A DNA stretch of 62,783 bases, taken from Rhodocyclaceae bacterium. GTDB taxonomy: Bacteria; Pseudomonadota; Gammaproteobacteria; Burkholderiales; Rhodocyclaceae. The notes beneath the pieces were generated by a model. It was not told where the DNA came from, made no database searches, and saw only the letters and a program-made list of their open reading frames with translations. Location: positions 1-62,783 of the forward strand of contig JAGWTC010000015.1 in assembly GCA_028869135.1 (NCBI GenBank), in the 5' to 3' direction. Position numbers and translations under genes: made by a program. Below are positions 1-9,419 of this stretch, in pieces (position 1 is the first letter of the stretch; each line of letters begins with the position of its first letter).

Positions 1-2
1 AT

Positions 3-2285
3 GTGCGCGAAACGATGAAGGAACTGTCCAAGGAATTCCCGTCCTCGGTGAGTTACAGCATCGTGTACGACCCGACCCAGTTCGTGCGCGCCTCGATCGA
101 AGCCGTGGTGCACACCCTGCTCGAAGCGATTGCCCTGGTCGTGCTGGTGGTGATCATCTTCCTGCAGACCTGGCGCGCGTCCATCATCCCGCTGCTGGCC
201 GTGCCCGTCTCCATCATCGGCACTTTCTCGCTGATGCTGGGCTTCGGTTACTCGATCAATGCACTGTCGCTGTTCGGCATGGTGCTGGCGATCGGTATCG
301 TGGTCGACGACGCCATCGTGGTGGTCGAAAACGTCGAACGCAATATCGAGGCCGGCCTCTCGCCGCGCGACGCCACCTACCGCGCCATGCGCGAAGTGTC
401 GGGCCCGATCATCGCCATTGCTCTTACTCTTGTAGCCGTGTTCGTGCCGCTGGCCTTCATGACCGGCCTGACCGGCCAGTTCTACAAGCAGTTCGCCATG
501 ACCATCGCCATCTCGACGGTGATCTCGGCCTTCAACTCGCTGACCCTGTCGCCGGCGCTGGCCGCCATGCTGCTCAAGGGTCACGACGCGCCGAAGGACT
601 GGCTGACCAAGCTGATGGACAAGTACCTCGGCCGTTTCTTCGCCGCCTTCAACCGCTTCTTCAACCGCTCGTCCGACAAGTACAGCACCGGCGTCACCAA
701 GGTGATCGGCCACAAGTCCAAGGCCATGGGCGTCTACGTCGCGCTGCTGGCCGCCACCGTCGGCATCTCGCTGATCGTGCCGGGCGGTTTCGTGCCGGGT
801 CAGGACAAGCAGTATCTGGTCGGCTTCGCCCAGCTGCCCAACGGCGCCTCGCTTGATCGCACCGAAGACGTGATCCGCAAGATGGGCGACATTGCCTTGA
901 AGCAACCGGGCGTTGAGTCCGCCGTGGCTTTCCCTGGTCTGTCGATCAACGGCTTCACCAACAGCTCCAGCGCCGGCATCGTGTTCGTGACGCTGAAGCC
1001 CTTCGATGAACGCAAGAGCAAGGAGCTGTCGGCGGGCGCGATTGCGGGTGCGCTGAACCAGCAGTTCGCATCGATTCAGGAGGCCTTCATCGCCATCTTC
1101 CCGCCACCACCGGTGATGGGTCTGGGTACCGTGGGCGGCTTCAAGATGCAGATCGAAGACCGCGGCTCGGTCGGCTATGCCGAACTCGACAAGGCGGCCA
1201 AGGCCTTCATGGCCGCCGCCGGCAAGGCGCCTGAACTCGGCCCGATGTTCTCGAGCTACGAGATCAATGTGCCGCAGCTCGACGTCGATCTCGACCGCAC
1301 CAAGGCCAAGCAATTGGGCGTGCCGATCACCGACGTGTTCGACACCATGCAGATCTATCTGGGCTCACTGTATGTGAACGACTTCAACCGCTTCGGCCGC
1401 GTCTATCAGGTGCGGGCCCAGGCCGATGCGCCGTTCCGTGCCCACCCGGAAGATATCGGTCAGCTGAAGACGCGCAACAGCGCCGGTGAAATGGTGCCGC
1501 TGTCGTCCTTGGTCACCGTGCACCAGACCTTCGGTCCGGAAATGGTGGTGCGTTACAACGGCTACACCGCTGCCGACATCAACGGCGGTCCGGCGCCCGG
1601 CTACTCATCCTCGCAGGCTGAAGCTGCGGCCGAGCGCATCGCGGCGGAAACCCTGCCGCGCGGCGTGAAGTTCGAGTGGACCGACCTGACCTATCAGAAG
1701 ATCCTCGCAGGCAATGCCGGCGTCTGGGTGTTTCCGATCAGTGTGCTGCTGGTGTTCCTGGTGCTGGCCGCGCAATACGAAAGCCTGACCCTGCCGCTGG
1801 CGGTGATCCTGATCGTGCCGATGAGCATTCTGGCCGCGCTGACCGGTGTGTATCTGACCGGCGGCGACAACAATATCTTCACGCAGATCGGTCTGATGGT
1901 CCTGGTCGGCCTGGCGTGCAAGAACGCCATCCTGATCGTCGAGTTCGCCCGCGAACTGGAAATGCAGGGCGCCACGCCGCTGCAGGCCGCCATCGACGCC
2001 AGCCGTCTGCGTCTGCGCCCGATCCTGATGACCTCGATCGCTTTCATCATGGGCGTGATCCCGCTGGTGACCTCCTCGGGCGCCGGTTCGGAAATGCGCC
2101 ATGCCATGGGTATCGCGGTGTTCTTCGGCATGATCGGCGTGACTTTCTTCGGCCTGTTCCTGACCCCGGTGTTCTACGTCCTGCTGCGCAAGCTGGCCGG
2201 CAAGCACAAGCTGCACTCGGCCGCGCATCACGACGCACCGCTGACCGCACACAACGTTCCGGCCCATCAAGCCGGTCTGGAGTAA
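3..2285 (+). CDS. RND efflux pump inner-membrane transporter (AcrB/MexB/HAE1 family), C-terminal 760 residues
   Basis: The reading frame is open to the window edge, so the true start lies outside; about 760 of the usual 1,030-1,050 residues are visible. Such transporters are proton-driven trimeric pumps that move drugs, solvents or other amphiphiles from the inner membrane and periplasm out through an outer-membrane channel. The visible part begins in the periplasmic porter domain. It continues through the first transmembrane block with the family stretch VVDDAIVVVENVERN, which carries the proton-relay aspartates. The second porter/docking domain follows, then the last helices with VGLACKNAILIVEFA. 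The outer-membrane lipoprotein gene follows 4 bp downstream, so this is the middle gene of an operon whose periplasmic adaptor is presumably just upstream of the window. The substrate cannot be told from sequence. Confidence 0.95.
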   Translation: MRETMKELSKEFPSSVSYSIVYDPTQFVRASIEAVVHTLLEAIALVVLVVIIFLQTWRASIIPLLAVPVSIIGTFSLMLGFGYSINALSLFGMVLAIGIVVDDAIVVVENVERNIEAGLSPRDATYRAMREVSGPIIAIALTLVAVFVPLAFMTGLTGQFYKQFAMTIAISTVISAFNSLTLSPALAAMLLKGHDAPKDWLTKLMDKYLGRFFAAFNRFFNRSSDKYSTGVTKVIGHKSKAMGVYVALLAATVGISLIVPGGFVPGQDKQYLVGFAQLPNGASLDRTEDVIRKMGDIALKQPGVESAVAFPGLSINGFTNSSSAGIVFVTLKPFDERKSKELSAGAIAGALNQQFASIQEAFIAIFPPPPVMGLGTVGGFKMQIEDRGSVGYAELDKAAKAFMAAAGKAPELGPMFSSYEINVPQLDVDLDRTKAKQLGVPITDVFDTMQIYLGSLYVNDFNRFGRVYQVRAQADAPFRAHPEDIGQLKTRNSAGEMVPLSSLVTVHQTFGPEMVVRYNGYTAADINGGPAPGYSSSQAEAAAERIAAETLPRGVKFEWTDLTYQKILAGNAGVWVFPISVLLVFLVLAAQYESLTLPLAVILIVPMSILAALTGVYLTGGDNNIFTQIGLMVLVGLACKNAILIVEFARELEMQGATPLQAAIDASRLRLRPILMTSIAFIMGVIPLVTSSGAGSEMRHAMGIAVFFGMIGVTFFGLFLTPVFYVLLRKLAGKHKLHSAAHHDAPLTAHNVPAHQAGLE

Positions 2286-2289
2286 AAAC

Positions 2290-3846
2290 ATGAACTCGAA
2301 TAAATCATCGTTCGGCCTTGCTACCGGTCTTCTGGCGGCGCTGCTGATCGCCGGCTGCTCCGTGGCCCCGACCTACCAGCGTCCTGACGTCGCCGCCCCC
2401 GCAGCCTTCAAGGAAGCTGCCCCGGCGCTCAAGGAAGCGGCGCCTGCCGAGCCGAACGGCGCCCCTTCGGTAGCGGGCAATTGGAAGAAGGCGCAGCCGG
2501 CCGAAGAAATCGCCCGCGGCGAATGGTGGAAGATCTTCAACGACGAAACGCTGAACACGCTCGAAGCCGAAGCGCTCCAGGCCAATCAGGATCTGCGCGC
2601 CGCCGCCGCGCGTCTCGGCCAGGCACGTGCGCTGGAGAAGAGCGCCCGGTCCGGACTCTTCCCGCAGGTCGGCCTCGGCTTCGGTCCTACGCGCCAGCTG
2701 CCGTCGCCGGCGTCGCAAGGCCTGCCGCCGGATGCGGACACCAGCCCGTTCACGCTGTGGCGCGGGCAGGCGACGATCTCGTATGAGGTCGATCTGTTCG
2801 GTCGCGTCAGCACCGTCGCCAATGCCGCACGCTTCGACGCCGACAAGAATGCAGCGCTGTTCCAGTCCACGATACTGGCGCTGCAGTCCGACGTGGCACA
2901 GGCCTACTTCATGATCCGCGAGCTCGACGCCTCGCAGGCGATCTATGCCGACACCGTGAAGCTGCGCAAGGATTCGCTGGGGCTGTTCCAGCGCCGCTAC
3001 GACGCGGGCGACGTCAGCGAACTCGATCTGGCCCGCGCCAAGACCGAGCTTGCCGCCGCCGAATCGCAGTCGCTGGGCATCGCCCGTCAGCGTGCCGTTG
3101 CCGAACATGCACTCGCCATCCTCCTGGGCAAGGCGCCGGCCGAGTTCAGTTTCCCGCAGCAACCGCTCACACGTCTGCTCGTCAGCGTTCCGGCAGGCCT
3201 GCCCTCGGACCTGCTTGAGCGCCGGCCCGATATCGCCGCAGCGGAGCGTTCGATGATGGCCGCCAACGAGCGTATCGGCTCGGCCAAGTCGGCCTACTTC
3301 CCGCGTCTCTCACTGACCGGTTCGCTCGGCTACGAGTCCAACGATCTCGGCGACCTGTTCAAGAGCGCCAGCCGCACCTTCGTGTTCGGTCCGCTGATTG
3401 GTGGCATGCTGAGTCTGCCCGTTTTCGACGGCGGCGCCCGCGCTGCCGGCGTGGATCGCGCCAATGCGGCCTACGAGGAAGACGTGGCGAACTATCGCGC
3501 CACGGTGCTGCGCGCCTTCAAGGAAGTCGAGGACAACCTCGCCAACCTGCGCATACTCGACGACCAGAACAAGGCGCAGGACACCGCCGTCAATTCGTCT
3601 AGCCGCGCGGCGCGCATTTCGCGCGTGCAGTACCGCGAAGGCGCGGTCAGCTACCTCAGCGTCATCGACTCCGATCGCAGCGCACTGCAACAGCAACTCG
3701 TTGCCGTGTCGCTGGATGGCGAACGGGCGCGCTCGGTCGTCAATCTGATCCGTGCGCTCGGCGGCGGCTGGGATGCGCGGCTGCCGGCCGAACAGCAACA
3801 GGCAGAGATTGCAGTCCCCAAGGAAACTCAGGTCGCCAAACAATAG
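2290..3846 (+). CDS. Outer-membrane efflux lipoprotein, OprM/NodT family
   Basis: This 518-residue protein is the outer-membrane channel of the RND system encoded just upstream (4-bp gap). Residues 1-23 are a lipoprotein signal with a lipobox ending LLIAGC, so Cys23 should be lipidated. VAPTYQRPDV follows, typical of the OprM/NodT group. The rest is the duplicated outer-membrane-efflux domain: long helices rich in Ala, Gln and Glu, with two internal repeats. The motif LLERRPDIAAAERSMMAAN lies near the start of the second repeat. Length is slightly above the usual 470-500 because of an Ala/Pro/Glu-rich segment at about residues 30-60. A rho-independent terminator follows the stop, so the efflux operon ends here. 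Confidence 0.94.
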   Translation: MNSNKSSFGLATGLLAALLIAGCSVAPTYQRPDVAAPAAFKEAAPALKEAAPAEPNGAPSVAGNWKKAQPAEEIARGEWWKIFNDETLNTLEAEALQANQDLRAAAARLGQARALEKSARSGLFPQVGLGFGPTRQLPSPASQGLPPDADTSPFTLWRGQATISYEVDLFGRVSTVANAARFDADKNAALFQSTILALQSDVAQAYFMIRELDASQAIYADTVKLRKDSLGLFQRRYDAGDVSELDLARAKTELAAAESQSLGIARQRAVAEHALAILLGKAPAEFSFPQQPLTRLLVSVPAGLPSDLLERRPDIAAAERSMMAANERIGSAKSAYFPRLSLTGSLGYESNDLGDLFKSASRTFVFGPLIGGMLSLPVFDGGARAAGVDRANAAYEEDVANYRATVLRAFKEVEDNLANLRILDDQNKAQDTAVNSSSRAARISRVQYREGAVSYLSVIDSDRSALQQQLVAVSLDGERARSVVNLIRALGGGWDARLPAEQQQAEIAVPKETQVAKQ

Positions 3847-3855
3847 TTTTTACCG

Positions 3856-3901
3856 CCCGCTCCTCGACCTCCCTCCCCCTTGCTGTGGGAGCGGGCTTTT
3901 T
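3856..3901 (+). terminator. Rho-independent terminator of the RND efflux operon
   Basis: CCCGCTCC at 3856-3863 pairs with GGAGCGGG at 3888-3895. The loop is pyrimidine-rich and about 24 nt long. CTTTTTATT follows directly. It lies 10 bp after the lipoprotein stop codon and before the ribosome-binding site of the next gene. Confidence 0.75.
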
Positions 3902-3918
3902 ATTCGAAAGGAAACATC

Positions 3919-4650
3919 ATGAGCAATACCGTTGCATTCATCACCGGCGGCAATCGCGGCATTGGCCTTGAAACCGCACGCGGCCTCGGCAAGCAGGGCA
4001 TTACCGTGGTCATCGGCGTGCGCGACGTCGCCAAAGGCGACGTCGCCGTGAAGGAACTGCGCGGCCAGGGCGTCGTTGCCGAAGCCATCGCCTTCGACGC
4101 ACTTAACCCCGCGACCTTCCTTGACGTTCGCGATTATCTGGATCGCAAATACGGCAAGCTCGACATCCTCGTCAACAACGCCGGCGTCGCGCTCGGCCCC
4201 TTGTTCGGCAACACTGCCAGCACCGCCTCGCAGGACTTGCTGAGAAAGACCTTCGATGTGAACTTCTTCGCGGTCATCGAGCTGACGCAAGTGCTGCTGC
4301 CGCTGATCAGGAAGGCGCCGGCCGGCCGCATCGTCAACCTTGCCAGCATCCTCGGCTCCTTGGGCACGCACCAGATGAAGGATTCGCCCATCGCCCCAGC
4401 CAAGGAACTGGCCTACAACGCATCGAAGACCGCGCTCAACGCCTTCACCGTGCATCTGGCCGAGGAGCTGAAGGACACCGCCATCAAGGTAAACTCGGCC
4501 CACCCCGGCTGGGTCAAGACCGATATGGGCGGCGCCGAAGCGCCCATGGAAGTCAGCGAAGGCGGCCAGACCAGCGTGCAGCTGGCCACGCTGCCGGACG
4601 ATGGGCCCACCGGCGGCTTCTTTCATCTAGGTGAACCCCTGCCCTGGTAA
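3919..4650 (+). CDS. Short-chain dehydrogenase/reductase (classical SDR)
   Basis: A 243-residue NAD(P)H-dependent oxidoreductase of the classical SDR family, acting in the cytoplasm; the substrate is not predictable. The nucleotide-binding motif TGGNRGIG is at about residues 9-16. NNAG follows near residue 85, a Ser in NLASILGS is the expected catalytic serine, and YNASK gives the YxxxK catalytic pair. Downstream is the HPGWVKTDMGG segment typical of carbonyl-reductase-like SDRs. The start at 3919 is chosen because AAAGGAAA lies just upstream and the conserved N-terminus begins there; the frame is open further upstream but without family similarity. It stands alone between the efflux terminator and an MFS exporter gene. 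Confidence 0.92.
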   Translation: MSNTVAFITGGNRGIGLETARGLGKQGITVVIGVRDVAKGDVAVKELRGQGVVAEAIAFDALNPATFLDVRDYLDRKYGKLDILVNNAGVALGPLFGNTASTASQDLLRKTFDVNFFAVIELTQVLLPLIRKAPAGRIVNLASILGSLGTHQMKDSPIAPAKELAYNASKTALNAFTVHLAEELKDTAIKVNSAHPGWVKTDMGGAEAPMEVSEGGQTSVQLATLPDDGPTGGFFHLGEPLPW

Positions 4651-4703
4651 AAACCAGGCAACGTTTTTGCCTCCCTGAATTGCCGGGCTCACCCCGGCAA
4701 TTC
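4643..4703 (+). terminator. Two hairpins between the SDR gene and the MFS gene
   Basis: CCTGGT (4643-4648) pairs with ACCAGG (4653-4658), overlaps the SDR stop codon and is followed by CAACGTTTTT. A second, stronger stem pairs GAATTGCCGGG (4677-4687) with CCCGGCAATTC (4693-4703), ending 18 nt before the MFS start. Neither has a perfect U-tract, so termination versus leader structure is undecided. Confidence 0.45.
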
Positions 4704-4721
4704 TCACTGGTACCCGCAGTA

Positions 4722-5957
4722 ATGACCGATTCAAAGAAACGCGAACTCCACATCATCCTGATCCTCGGTGCATTGAGCACCGTCACGCCCTTTGCCATCG
4801 ATCTCTACCTGCCGGCCTTTCCGCAAATCGCGGCCGGGCTCGGCAGCACGGAGGCACAGGTGGCGCTGTCGCTGTCGAGCTATTTCGTCGGCATGGCGTT
4901 CGGCCAGCTCTTCTACGGGCCGCTGCTCGACCGCTTCGGCCGCAAGAAGCCGCTGTTTCTCGGCCTCGGCATCTTCGTGCTGGCCTCCATCGGCTGTGCG
5001 CTGGCGCCCGACGTCGAAGCGCTGATCGGGCTGCGTTTCCTGCAGGCGCTCGGCGGCTGCGTCGCACAGGTCGGCGCCATCACCATGGTACGGGACTTCT
5101 TCCCGGTGCATGAGGGCGCCAAGGTCATGTCGCTGTTGCTGCTCATCCTCAGCGTGTCGCCGTTGCTGGCGCCGACCATCGGCAGCTTTCTTGCCACGGC
5201 GGTCGGCTGGCAGTGGATCTTCGTCGCGCTCGGCGTCATCACCTTGGCCGTGCTCGGCGTGGCTTCGGCATGGCTACCGGAAGGGCATGTTCCTGACCAA
5301 TCGGTTTCACTGCGGCCGTTGCCCATCCTGCGCACCTTCTGGAGCATCCTGCGCGACCCGCACTTCAGCGTCTATGCGCTGGCCGGCGCCTTCTGCTTCT
5401 CCGGCCTGTTCCTCTATGTCGCCGGCTCGCCGATCATCTTCATGAAGGTGTTCCACGTCAGCACGCACACCTACGGCGCCATCTTCGCCGGCCTCTCGGT
5501 GGGGTTCATCGGCGGCAGCCAGTTGAATATTGTGCTGTCGAAGAAGTACGGTAGCGCCGCCGTTTTCAAATACGCGATGCTGGTGCAGGCGGCAATCGCC
5601 GTGCTGTTCCTGATCGGCACCTGGCAAAACTGGTTCGGCCTTGAGGCCACCATCGCCATGTTCTTTGCCTGGCTGTCCTGTCTGGGCCTGATCTATCCGA
5701 ACGCCGCCGTACTCGCGCTGGCGCCGTTCGGCAAGCATGCCGGCAGCGCCTCGGCCCTGCTGGGTTTCCTGCAGATCGGCGTGGGCGCCCTGTCTTCATC
5801 GACGGTCGGGGTACTCGACGCGCAGACGGCTTTGCCCATCATCGCCACCCTGGCGGCGGCGACGGCGATCGGCACCGCAATCTATTTCTCCGGGCAGCAC
5901 AAGCTGCGGCACGACGACATGTCCGGCGGTGACGCGGCCCCCGCCATGCCGCGCTAA
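4722..5957 (+). CDS. MFS multidrug exporter, Bcr/CflA family
   Basis: A 411-residue, 12-helix major-facilitator protein of the drug:H+ antiporter-1 type (Bcr/CflA group), expected to export small toxic compounds across the inner membrane in exchange for protons. Helix 1 begins ILILGALSTVTPFAIDLYLPAFP, a Bcr/CflA hallmark. The loop between helices 2 and 3 holds the MFS signature GPLLDRFGRKKPL. The start at 4722 (MTDSKKRELH) gives the usual short cytoplasmic N-terminus; the frame extends upstream to 4680 but runs through the hairpin. It stands apart from the RND operon although both are export functions. The substrate is unknown. Confidence 0.92.
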   Translation: MTDSKKRELHIILILGALSTVTPFAIDLYLPAFPQIAAGLGSTEAQVALSLSSYFVGMAFGQLFYGPLLDRFGRKKPLFLGLGIFVLASIGCALAPDVEALIGLRFLQALGGCVAQVGAITMVRDFFPVHEGAKVMSLLLLILSVSPLLAPTIGSFLATAVGWQWIFVALGVITLAVLGVASAWLPEGHVPDQSVSLRPLPILRTFWSILRDPHFSVYALAGAFCFSGLFLYVAGSPIIFMKVFHVSTHTYGAIFAGLSVGFIGGSQLNIVLSKKYGSAAVFKYAMLVQAAIAVLFLIGTWQNWFGLEATIAMFFAWLSCLGLIYPNAAVLALAPFGKHAGSASALLGFLQIGVGALSSSTVGVLDAQTALPIIATLAAATAIGTAIYFSGQHKLRHDDMSGGDAAPAMPR

Positions 5958-6015
5958 GCCGGGCCCAATGCCAAGCGCGTAAGATGAATCCATTCGTTAA
6001 ATCGAGGATAGCCCC

Positions 6016-6840
6016 ATGAGTGTGGCAACCGAATTGCTCCAGGCCTTTGCCACGCTCTCGCAGCACCTGCCGCTGCCGCGTGTGCGCGCCCTGCATCTGC
6101 CGCGCAGCGAGCACCGGAAGCAGTCGTCGTTCTGTGCTGTGGAGCTCGACGACGGCACGCCCGGCCTTGCCTACATTGCGCTTGGCGACACGCGTGAACG
6201 CCTGGCGCATGTCGATACCGCCTCGCTCGCGGGAGCGAATGCGCTGACCGTCGCGCAGGGCTACGTTGGCGGCGATGGCGCCGCGCGCTCGATCGGTTTC
6301 GCGACCATCAACGCGCTGACGCGCTGGCTGTTCGACCGCGCCGGCTTCGAGCCGCCGCACAGCGCAGGTTCGCTCGGCGAGGTCGCCTTGAAGCCGGGCG
6401 AACGGGTCGGCATGGTCGGGCTGTTCGGACCGCTGGTCAAGCAGATCCGGGAGTCCGGCGCGCACCTGACCATACTCGAATTGCCGCCGGTGCCAGAACT
6501 CGACCGCGAGGGCTACCGCGTGACGCACGATCCGGCCGCTCTGCGCGACTGCACGCGGGTGCTGAGCACGAGCACGGTGCTGCTGAACGACAGCTTCGAA
6601 TCGCTGCGCGTGCATTGCCTTGCGGCGACGGAGTTCGTGCTGATCGGCCCCGGCGCGAGCTGCCTGCCCGACCCCTTGTTCGCTCGCGGCGTCACGCGGC
6701 TTGGCGGAAGCTGGATACTCGATCCGGCCGGGGTGTTCGACGCACTCGAAACCGGCAGATCATGGAGCGAATACGCGCGCAAGTCGGCGCTCGACCGCCT
6801 CGCCTATCCTGGCTTCGAGGCGCTGCTCGGCCGGCTGTAG
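6016..6840 (+). CDS. DUF364-type protein (putative heavy-metal-chelation domain)
   Basis: A 274-residue cytoplasmic protein that I place in the DUF4213/DUF364 group by its two-part layout. The N-terminal half has a Gly-rich stretch GYVGGDGAARSIGFATINAL (about residues 81-100). The C-terminal half is Rossmann-like, beginning GERVGMVGLFGPLV. The family's proposed metal-chelation role comes from structural genomics and is not established. The start is supported by GAGGATAG just upstream. The next gene (a glutathione transferase) starts 66 bp downstream on the same strand, so the two may be co-transcribed. Function cannot be given beyond family membership. Confidence 0.75.
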   Translation: MSVATELLQAFATLSQHLPLPRVRALHLPRSEHRKQSSFCAVELDDGTPGLAYIALGDTRERLAHVDTASLAGANALTVAQGYVGGDGAARSIGFATINALTRWLFDRAGFEPPHSAGSLGEVALKPGERVGMVGLFGPLVKQIRESGAHLTILELPPVPELDREGYRVTHDPAALRDCTRVLSTSTVLLNDSFESLRVHCLAATEFVLIGPGASCLPDPLFARGVTRLGGSWILDPAGVFDALETGRSWSEYARKSALDRLAYPGFEALLGRL

Positions 6841-6906
6841 ATGGGTGCGCCGGGCTTTCGGCGACTTCAACATCATCGGCGCTTCAGGCGCCCTGGAGGA
6901 TGAACA

Positions 6907-7608
6907 ATGATAGACCTGTACTACTGGACCACGCCCAACGGCCACAAGATCACGCTGTTTCTTGAGGAGAGCGGGCTCGAATACCGCATCCATCCGGTCA
7001 ATATCGGCAAGGGCGAGCAGTTCGCGCCGGATTTTCTGAGGATCGCGCCGAACAATCGCATCCCCGCCATCGTCGACTCTGCGCCGGCCGACGGCGGCGC
7101 GCCGATTTCGCTGTTTGAATCCGGCGCCATTCTGCTCTATCTCGCCGACAAGGTCGGCCGCTTCATCCCGGCCGATCTGCGCGGACGCAATGAAACGCTG
7201 CAATGGCTGTTCTGGCAGGTCGGCGGCCTCGGCCCCATGGCCGGTCAGAACCATCACTTCAGCGCCTATGCACCGGAGAAAATCGAGTACGCGATTGCGC
7301 GCTACGTCGGCGAAACCGGGCGGCTCTACGGCGTGCTGAACAAGCGCCTCGCCGATCGCGAGTTCATCGTCGGCAGCGACTACGGCATTGCCGACATGGC
7401 CTGCTATCCCTGGATAGTGCCGCATGAAAGGCAGCAGCAGAATCTGGACGATTTTCCCAGCCTGAAGCGCTGGTTCGAAGCGATCCAGGCACGCCCGGCG
7501 ACGCAGCGCGCCTACGCACTGGCGGAAAATTTCGGCCGCACCGAGACGCAAACGCCAGAGGAGTGGAAGCGTTTGTTCGGCCAGAATGTAAAAACGGTCA
7601 GCCGCTAG
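6907..7608 (+). CDS. yfcG: Glutathione transferase / disulfide-bond oxidoreductase, YfcG-like (Nu class)
   Basis: A 233-residue cytoplasmic GST-fold protein. The N-terminal thioredoxin-like domain starts IDLYYWTTPNGHKITLFLEE, very close to what I recall of E. coli YfcG. PNNRIPAIVD carries the cis-proline that positions glutathione, and SLFESGAILLYLADK contacts the gamma-glutamyl end. LQWLFWQVGGLGPMAGQNHH opens the helical C-terminal domain. YfcG has glutathione-dependent disulfide reductase and peroxidase activity and lacks the classical catalytic Ser/Cys, as here. The ATG has AGGAGGAT in front of it, overlapping the preceding intergenic segment. The 3' end lies inside a hairpin that also serves the opposing porin gene. 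Confidence 0.9.
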   Translation: MIDLYYWTTPNGHKITLFLEESGLEYRIHPVNIGKGEQFAPDFLRIAPNNRIPAIVDSAPADGGAPISLFESGAILLYLADKVGRFIPADLRGRNETLQWLFWQVGGLGPMAGQNHHFSAYAPEKIEYAIARYVGETGRLYGVLNKRLADREFIVGSDYGIADMACYPWIVPHERQQQNLDDFPSLKRWFEAIQARPATQRAYALAENFGRTETQTPEEWKRLFGQNVKTVSR

Positions 7609-7618
7609 GCTGACCGTT
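7593..7618 (-). terminator. Intrinsic terminator for the porin transcript, overlapping the GST stop codon
   Basis: AACGGTCAGCC (7593-7603) pairs with GGCTGACCGTT (7608-7618) around a 4-nt loop that includes part of the GST TAG stop. Read on the minus strand the stem runs straight into TTTTTAC, giving a proper U-tract for the porin mRNA. On the plus strand there is no U-tract. So the 3' end of one gene doubles as the terminator of its convergent neighbour. Confidence 0.7.
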
Positions 7619-7704
7619 GCCCAAAGCCGTCACGGAGAAGACAGGGAAGCATTGCCGGCCACCACCAAGGGAGAAGGGGCCGGCTCTCCGAACGGTGAGG
7701 AGGC

Positions 7705-9201
7705 TCAGAAGTCGTAAGTCATTCCGACGGAGAATGCCTTCACCCTGTTGCCCTCGAAGACATTGCCGTCGCCATCCTGATTGCGCGTGGCGATGCCGTG
7801 TCCACCTGGGCCGAGGGCGTAGTGGGCGTTGGTGCCGTTGTTCAGTTGCGAGTAGACCGCGTAGACGGTCGTCTTCTTGTCGAACCAGTGCTTGTAGCCG
7901 ATGTCGAACATGTTGGCGGCATTATCCGATGCACCGACAGGGGCGGCCTGACCATTCATCAGGACCAGACCGCTGACCGGCTGACCCGGCGTGCGGCCGG
8001 CATGCGCCCAACCGAAGTTCAGTGCGTCCTTGTCGGTGATGTACTGGGTCAGCGCCAGCCAGGTGCCGTTACGGCTACGCTCGTCTTCGGCTGTGGTGAT
8101 CGCACTGCGCTTCAGCTTTTCAAAGACTGCATTGAGGATGGTGCGCGACGTGAATTTGTACTGTGCGCCCAGCTTCCAGGCATCTTCGTTGGCGATGCCA
8201 ACCGACCCTGGAGCATTATCGTCGCCGGAGCGGTTCACGTTCTTGTGCATTTCGTATGCGGCGGTCGCATACAGCGAACCGTTGTCATAGGTAGCGGCCA
8301 GACTGTAGGCATCCTTCCACGCGCCGTCGCCACAGTCGCCTGTATTGCCGCCTGCGCAAGACGGTTCGCCCATCGGATAGCGCAGTCCGTCGGTGCTGCG
8401 ATTCTGACCCGGAGAATACAGGGCCGACACTTGCACGCCATTGAACTTGGGCGATTCGTACCAGATCGAGTGCGACATCCGTGCATCGAACTCGGTTCGG
8501 GTATCGCCGCCGGTATTGCCCATGATGCTGTTGTAGTCGCCAACCGTCGAGGCAAACGGGTCCAAGCGTGCCGTAGACAACTTGTACGGCGTATCCGTCT
8601 TACCCAGCTTGACCGCGCCGGCCGCCTTGCTCTGCAAGCCGACGAAGCTGTTACGGCCGCCCAGGCCGAACTTCTGCGCGGCGGTATCAGGAGCCTTGTC
8701 GGACGTACCTGGAGTCGATGCATAGGCAACTTCGCTTTCGAACTGGAACACGCCCGAAAGATCGTCGGTCAGCGGCCGGCTGCCGCGCATGCCGAAGAAC
8801 GACAGATTGCTGGAGACGTCGCCCATCCAGCCATTGCTGCCCTTGGCGCCCACGGCACCCGACAGACCGTTGGTCATGGAATCGAGGGACACGTCGACGT
8901 GTCCATATATCTGAACCCGTGCCTTGCCGACCTGGAAAATCAGGTCGTCGCCCGGCACCATGCTGACCGAGGGCGATTCGGCCTGTTTGGCTTGCGCCGC
9001 GCTGACCTTGTTGAGCGATGCCTGCTGGCTGCTCTGCTCGGTCTTGACGTCACTCAGACTGGACTTCATTGAGTCTATCTGGCGTTGCAATGCGTCGATC
9101 TGGGCCTTCATCTGATCGGTCTTGCTCTCTGCCAGAGCAAGGCCGCTCTGGCCGGCGAAGACCGCCGCGCAGGCGAGTGCCAATGTACGTGCTTTGAACA
9201 T
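7705..9201 (-). CDS. Gram-negative porin with N-terminal coiled coil
   Basis: A 498-residue outer-membrane beta-barrel. Residues 1-24 are a Sec signal peptide ending GLALA. Residues about 26-65 are a heptad-like Gln/Ser/Lys-rich coiled coil (TDQMKAQIDALQRQIDSM). The remainder reads as a 16-strand porin: alternating aromatic strands, FGLGGRNSFVGLQ, and a C-terminal strand ending in Phe (VGMTYDF), the signal for BAM-mediated insertion. A good ribosome-binding site (AAGGAGGAAA) precedes the ATG. The pore carries small solutes; selectivity is unknown. The gene lies downstream of, and in the same direction as, a TctD/TctE-like regulatory pair, so control by that system is plausible but inferred only from position. 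Confidence 0.9.
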   Translation of the reverse strand: MFKARTLALACAAVFAGQSGLALAESKTDQMKAQIDALQRQIDSMKSSLSDVKTEQSSQQASLNKVSAAQAKQAESPSVSMVPGDDLIFQVGKARVQIYGHVDVSLDSMTNGLSGAVGAKGSNGWMGDVSSNLSFFGMRGSRPLTDDLSGVFQFESEVAYASTPGTSDKAPDTAAQKFGLGGRNSFVGLQSKAAGAVKLGKTDTPYKLSTARLDPFASTVGDYNSIMGNTGGDTRTEFDARMSHSIWYESPKFNGVQVSALYSPGQNRSTDGLRYPMGEPSCAGGNTGDCGDGAWKDAYSLAATYDNGSLYATAAYEMHKNVNRSGDDNAPGSVGIANEDAWKLGAQYKFTSRTILNAVFEKLKRSAITTAEDERSRNGTWLALTQYITDKDALNFGWAHAGRTPGQPVSGLVLMNGQAAPVGASDNAANMFDIGYKHWFDKKTTVYAVYSQLNNGTNAHYALGPGGHGIATRNQDGDGNVFEGNRVKAFSVGMTYDF

Positions 9202-9369
9202 CTAGGTTTCCTCCTTGGATTGGATACAACGAACGCCGCGGCGAAACCTTGTTCCCTCCGCACATCCGTGTCGGCACCATATCCAGCGAGGCTTTACGCC
9301 TGCCGTACAAAAGCTTTCATGTGCTGCAGAAACAACACTTCCGAGTCAAAAGTTCTGTCCGAACAGAAA

Positions 9370-9389
9370 GGGGCGCCCTCGGGCGCCCC
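9370..9389. terminator. GC-rich terminator downstream of the sensor kinase gene
   Basis: A perfect stem, GGGGCGCCC (9370-9378) with GGGCGCCCC (9381-9389), is flanked by a short T-run on each strand. On the minus strand it comes 31 nt after the sensor kinase stop and 170 nt before the porin start, so it probably separates the two transcripts. It could work in both directions. Confidence 0.65.
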
Positions 9390-9419
9390 TTTTCAATTGC
9401 CTTCCGGCCACTGCCGGAT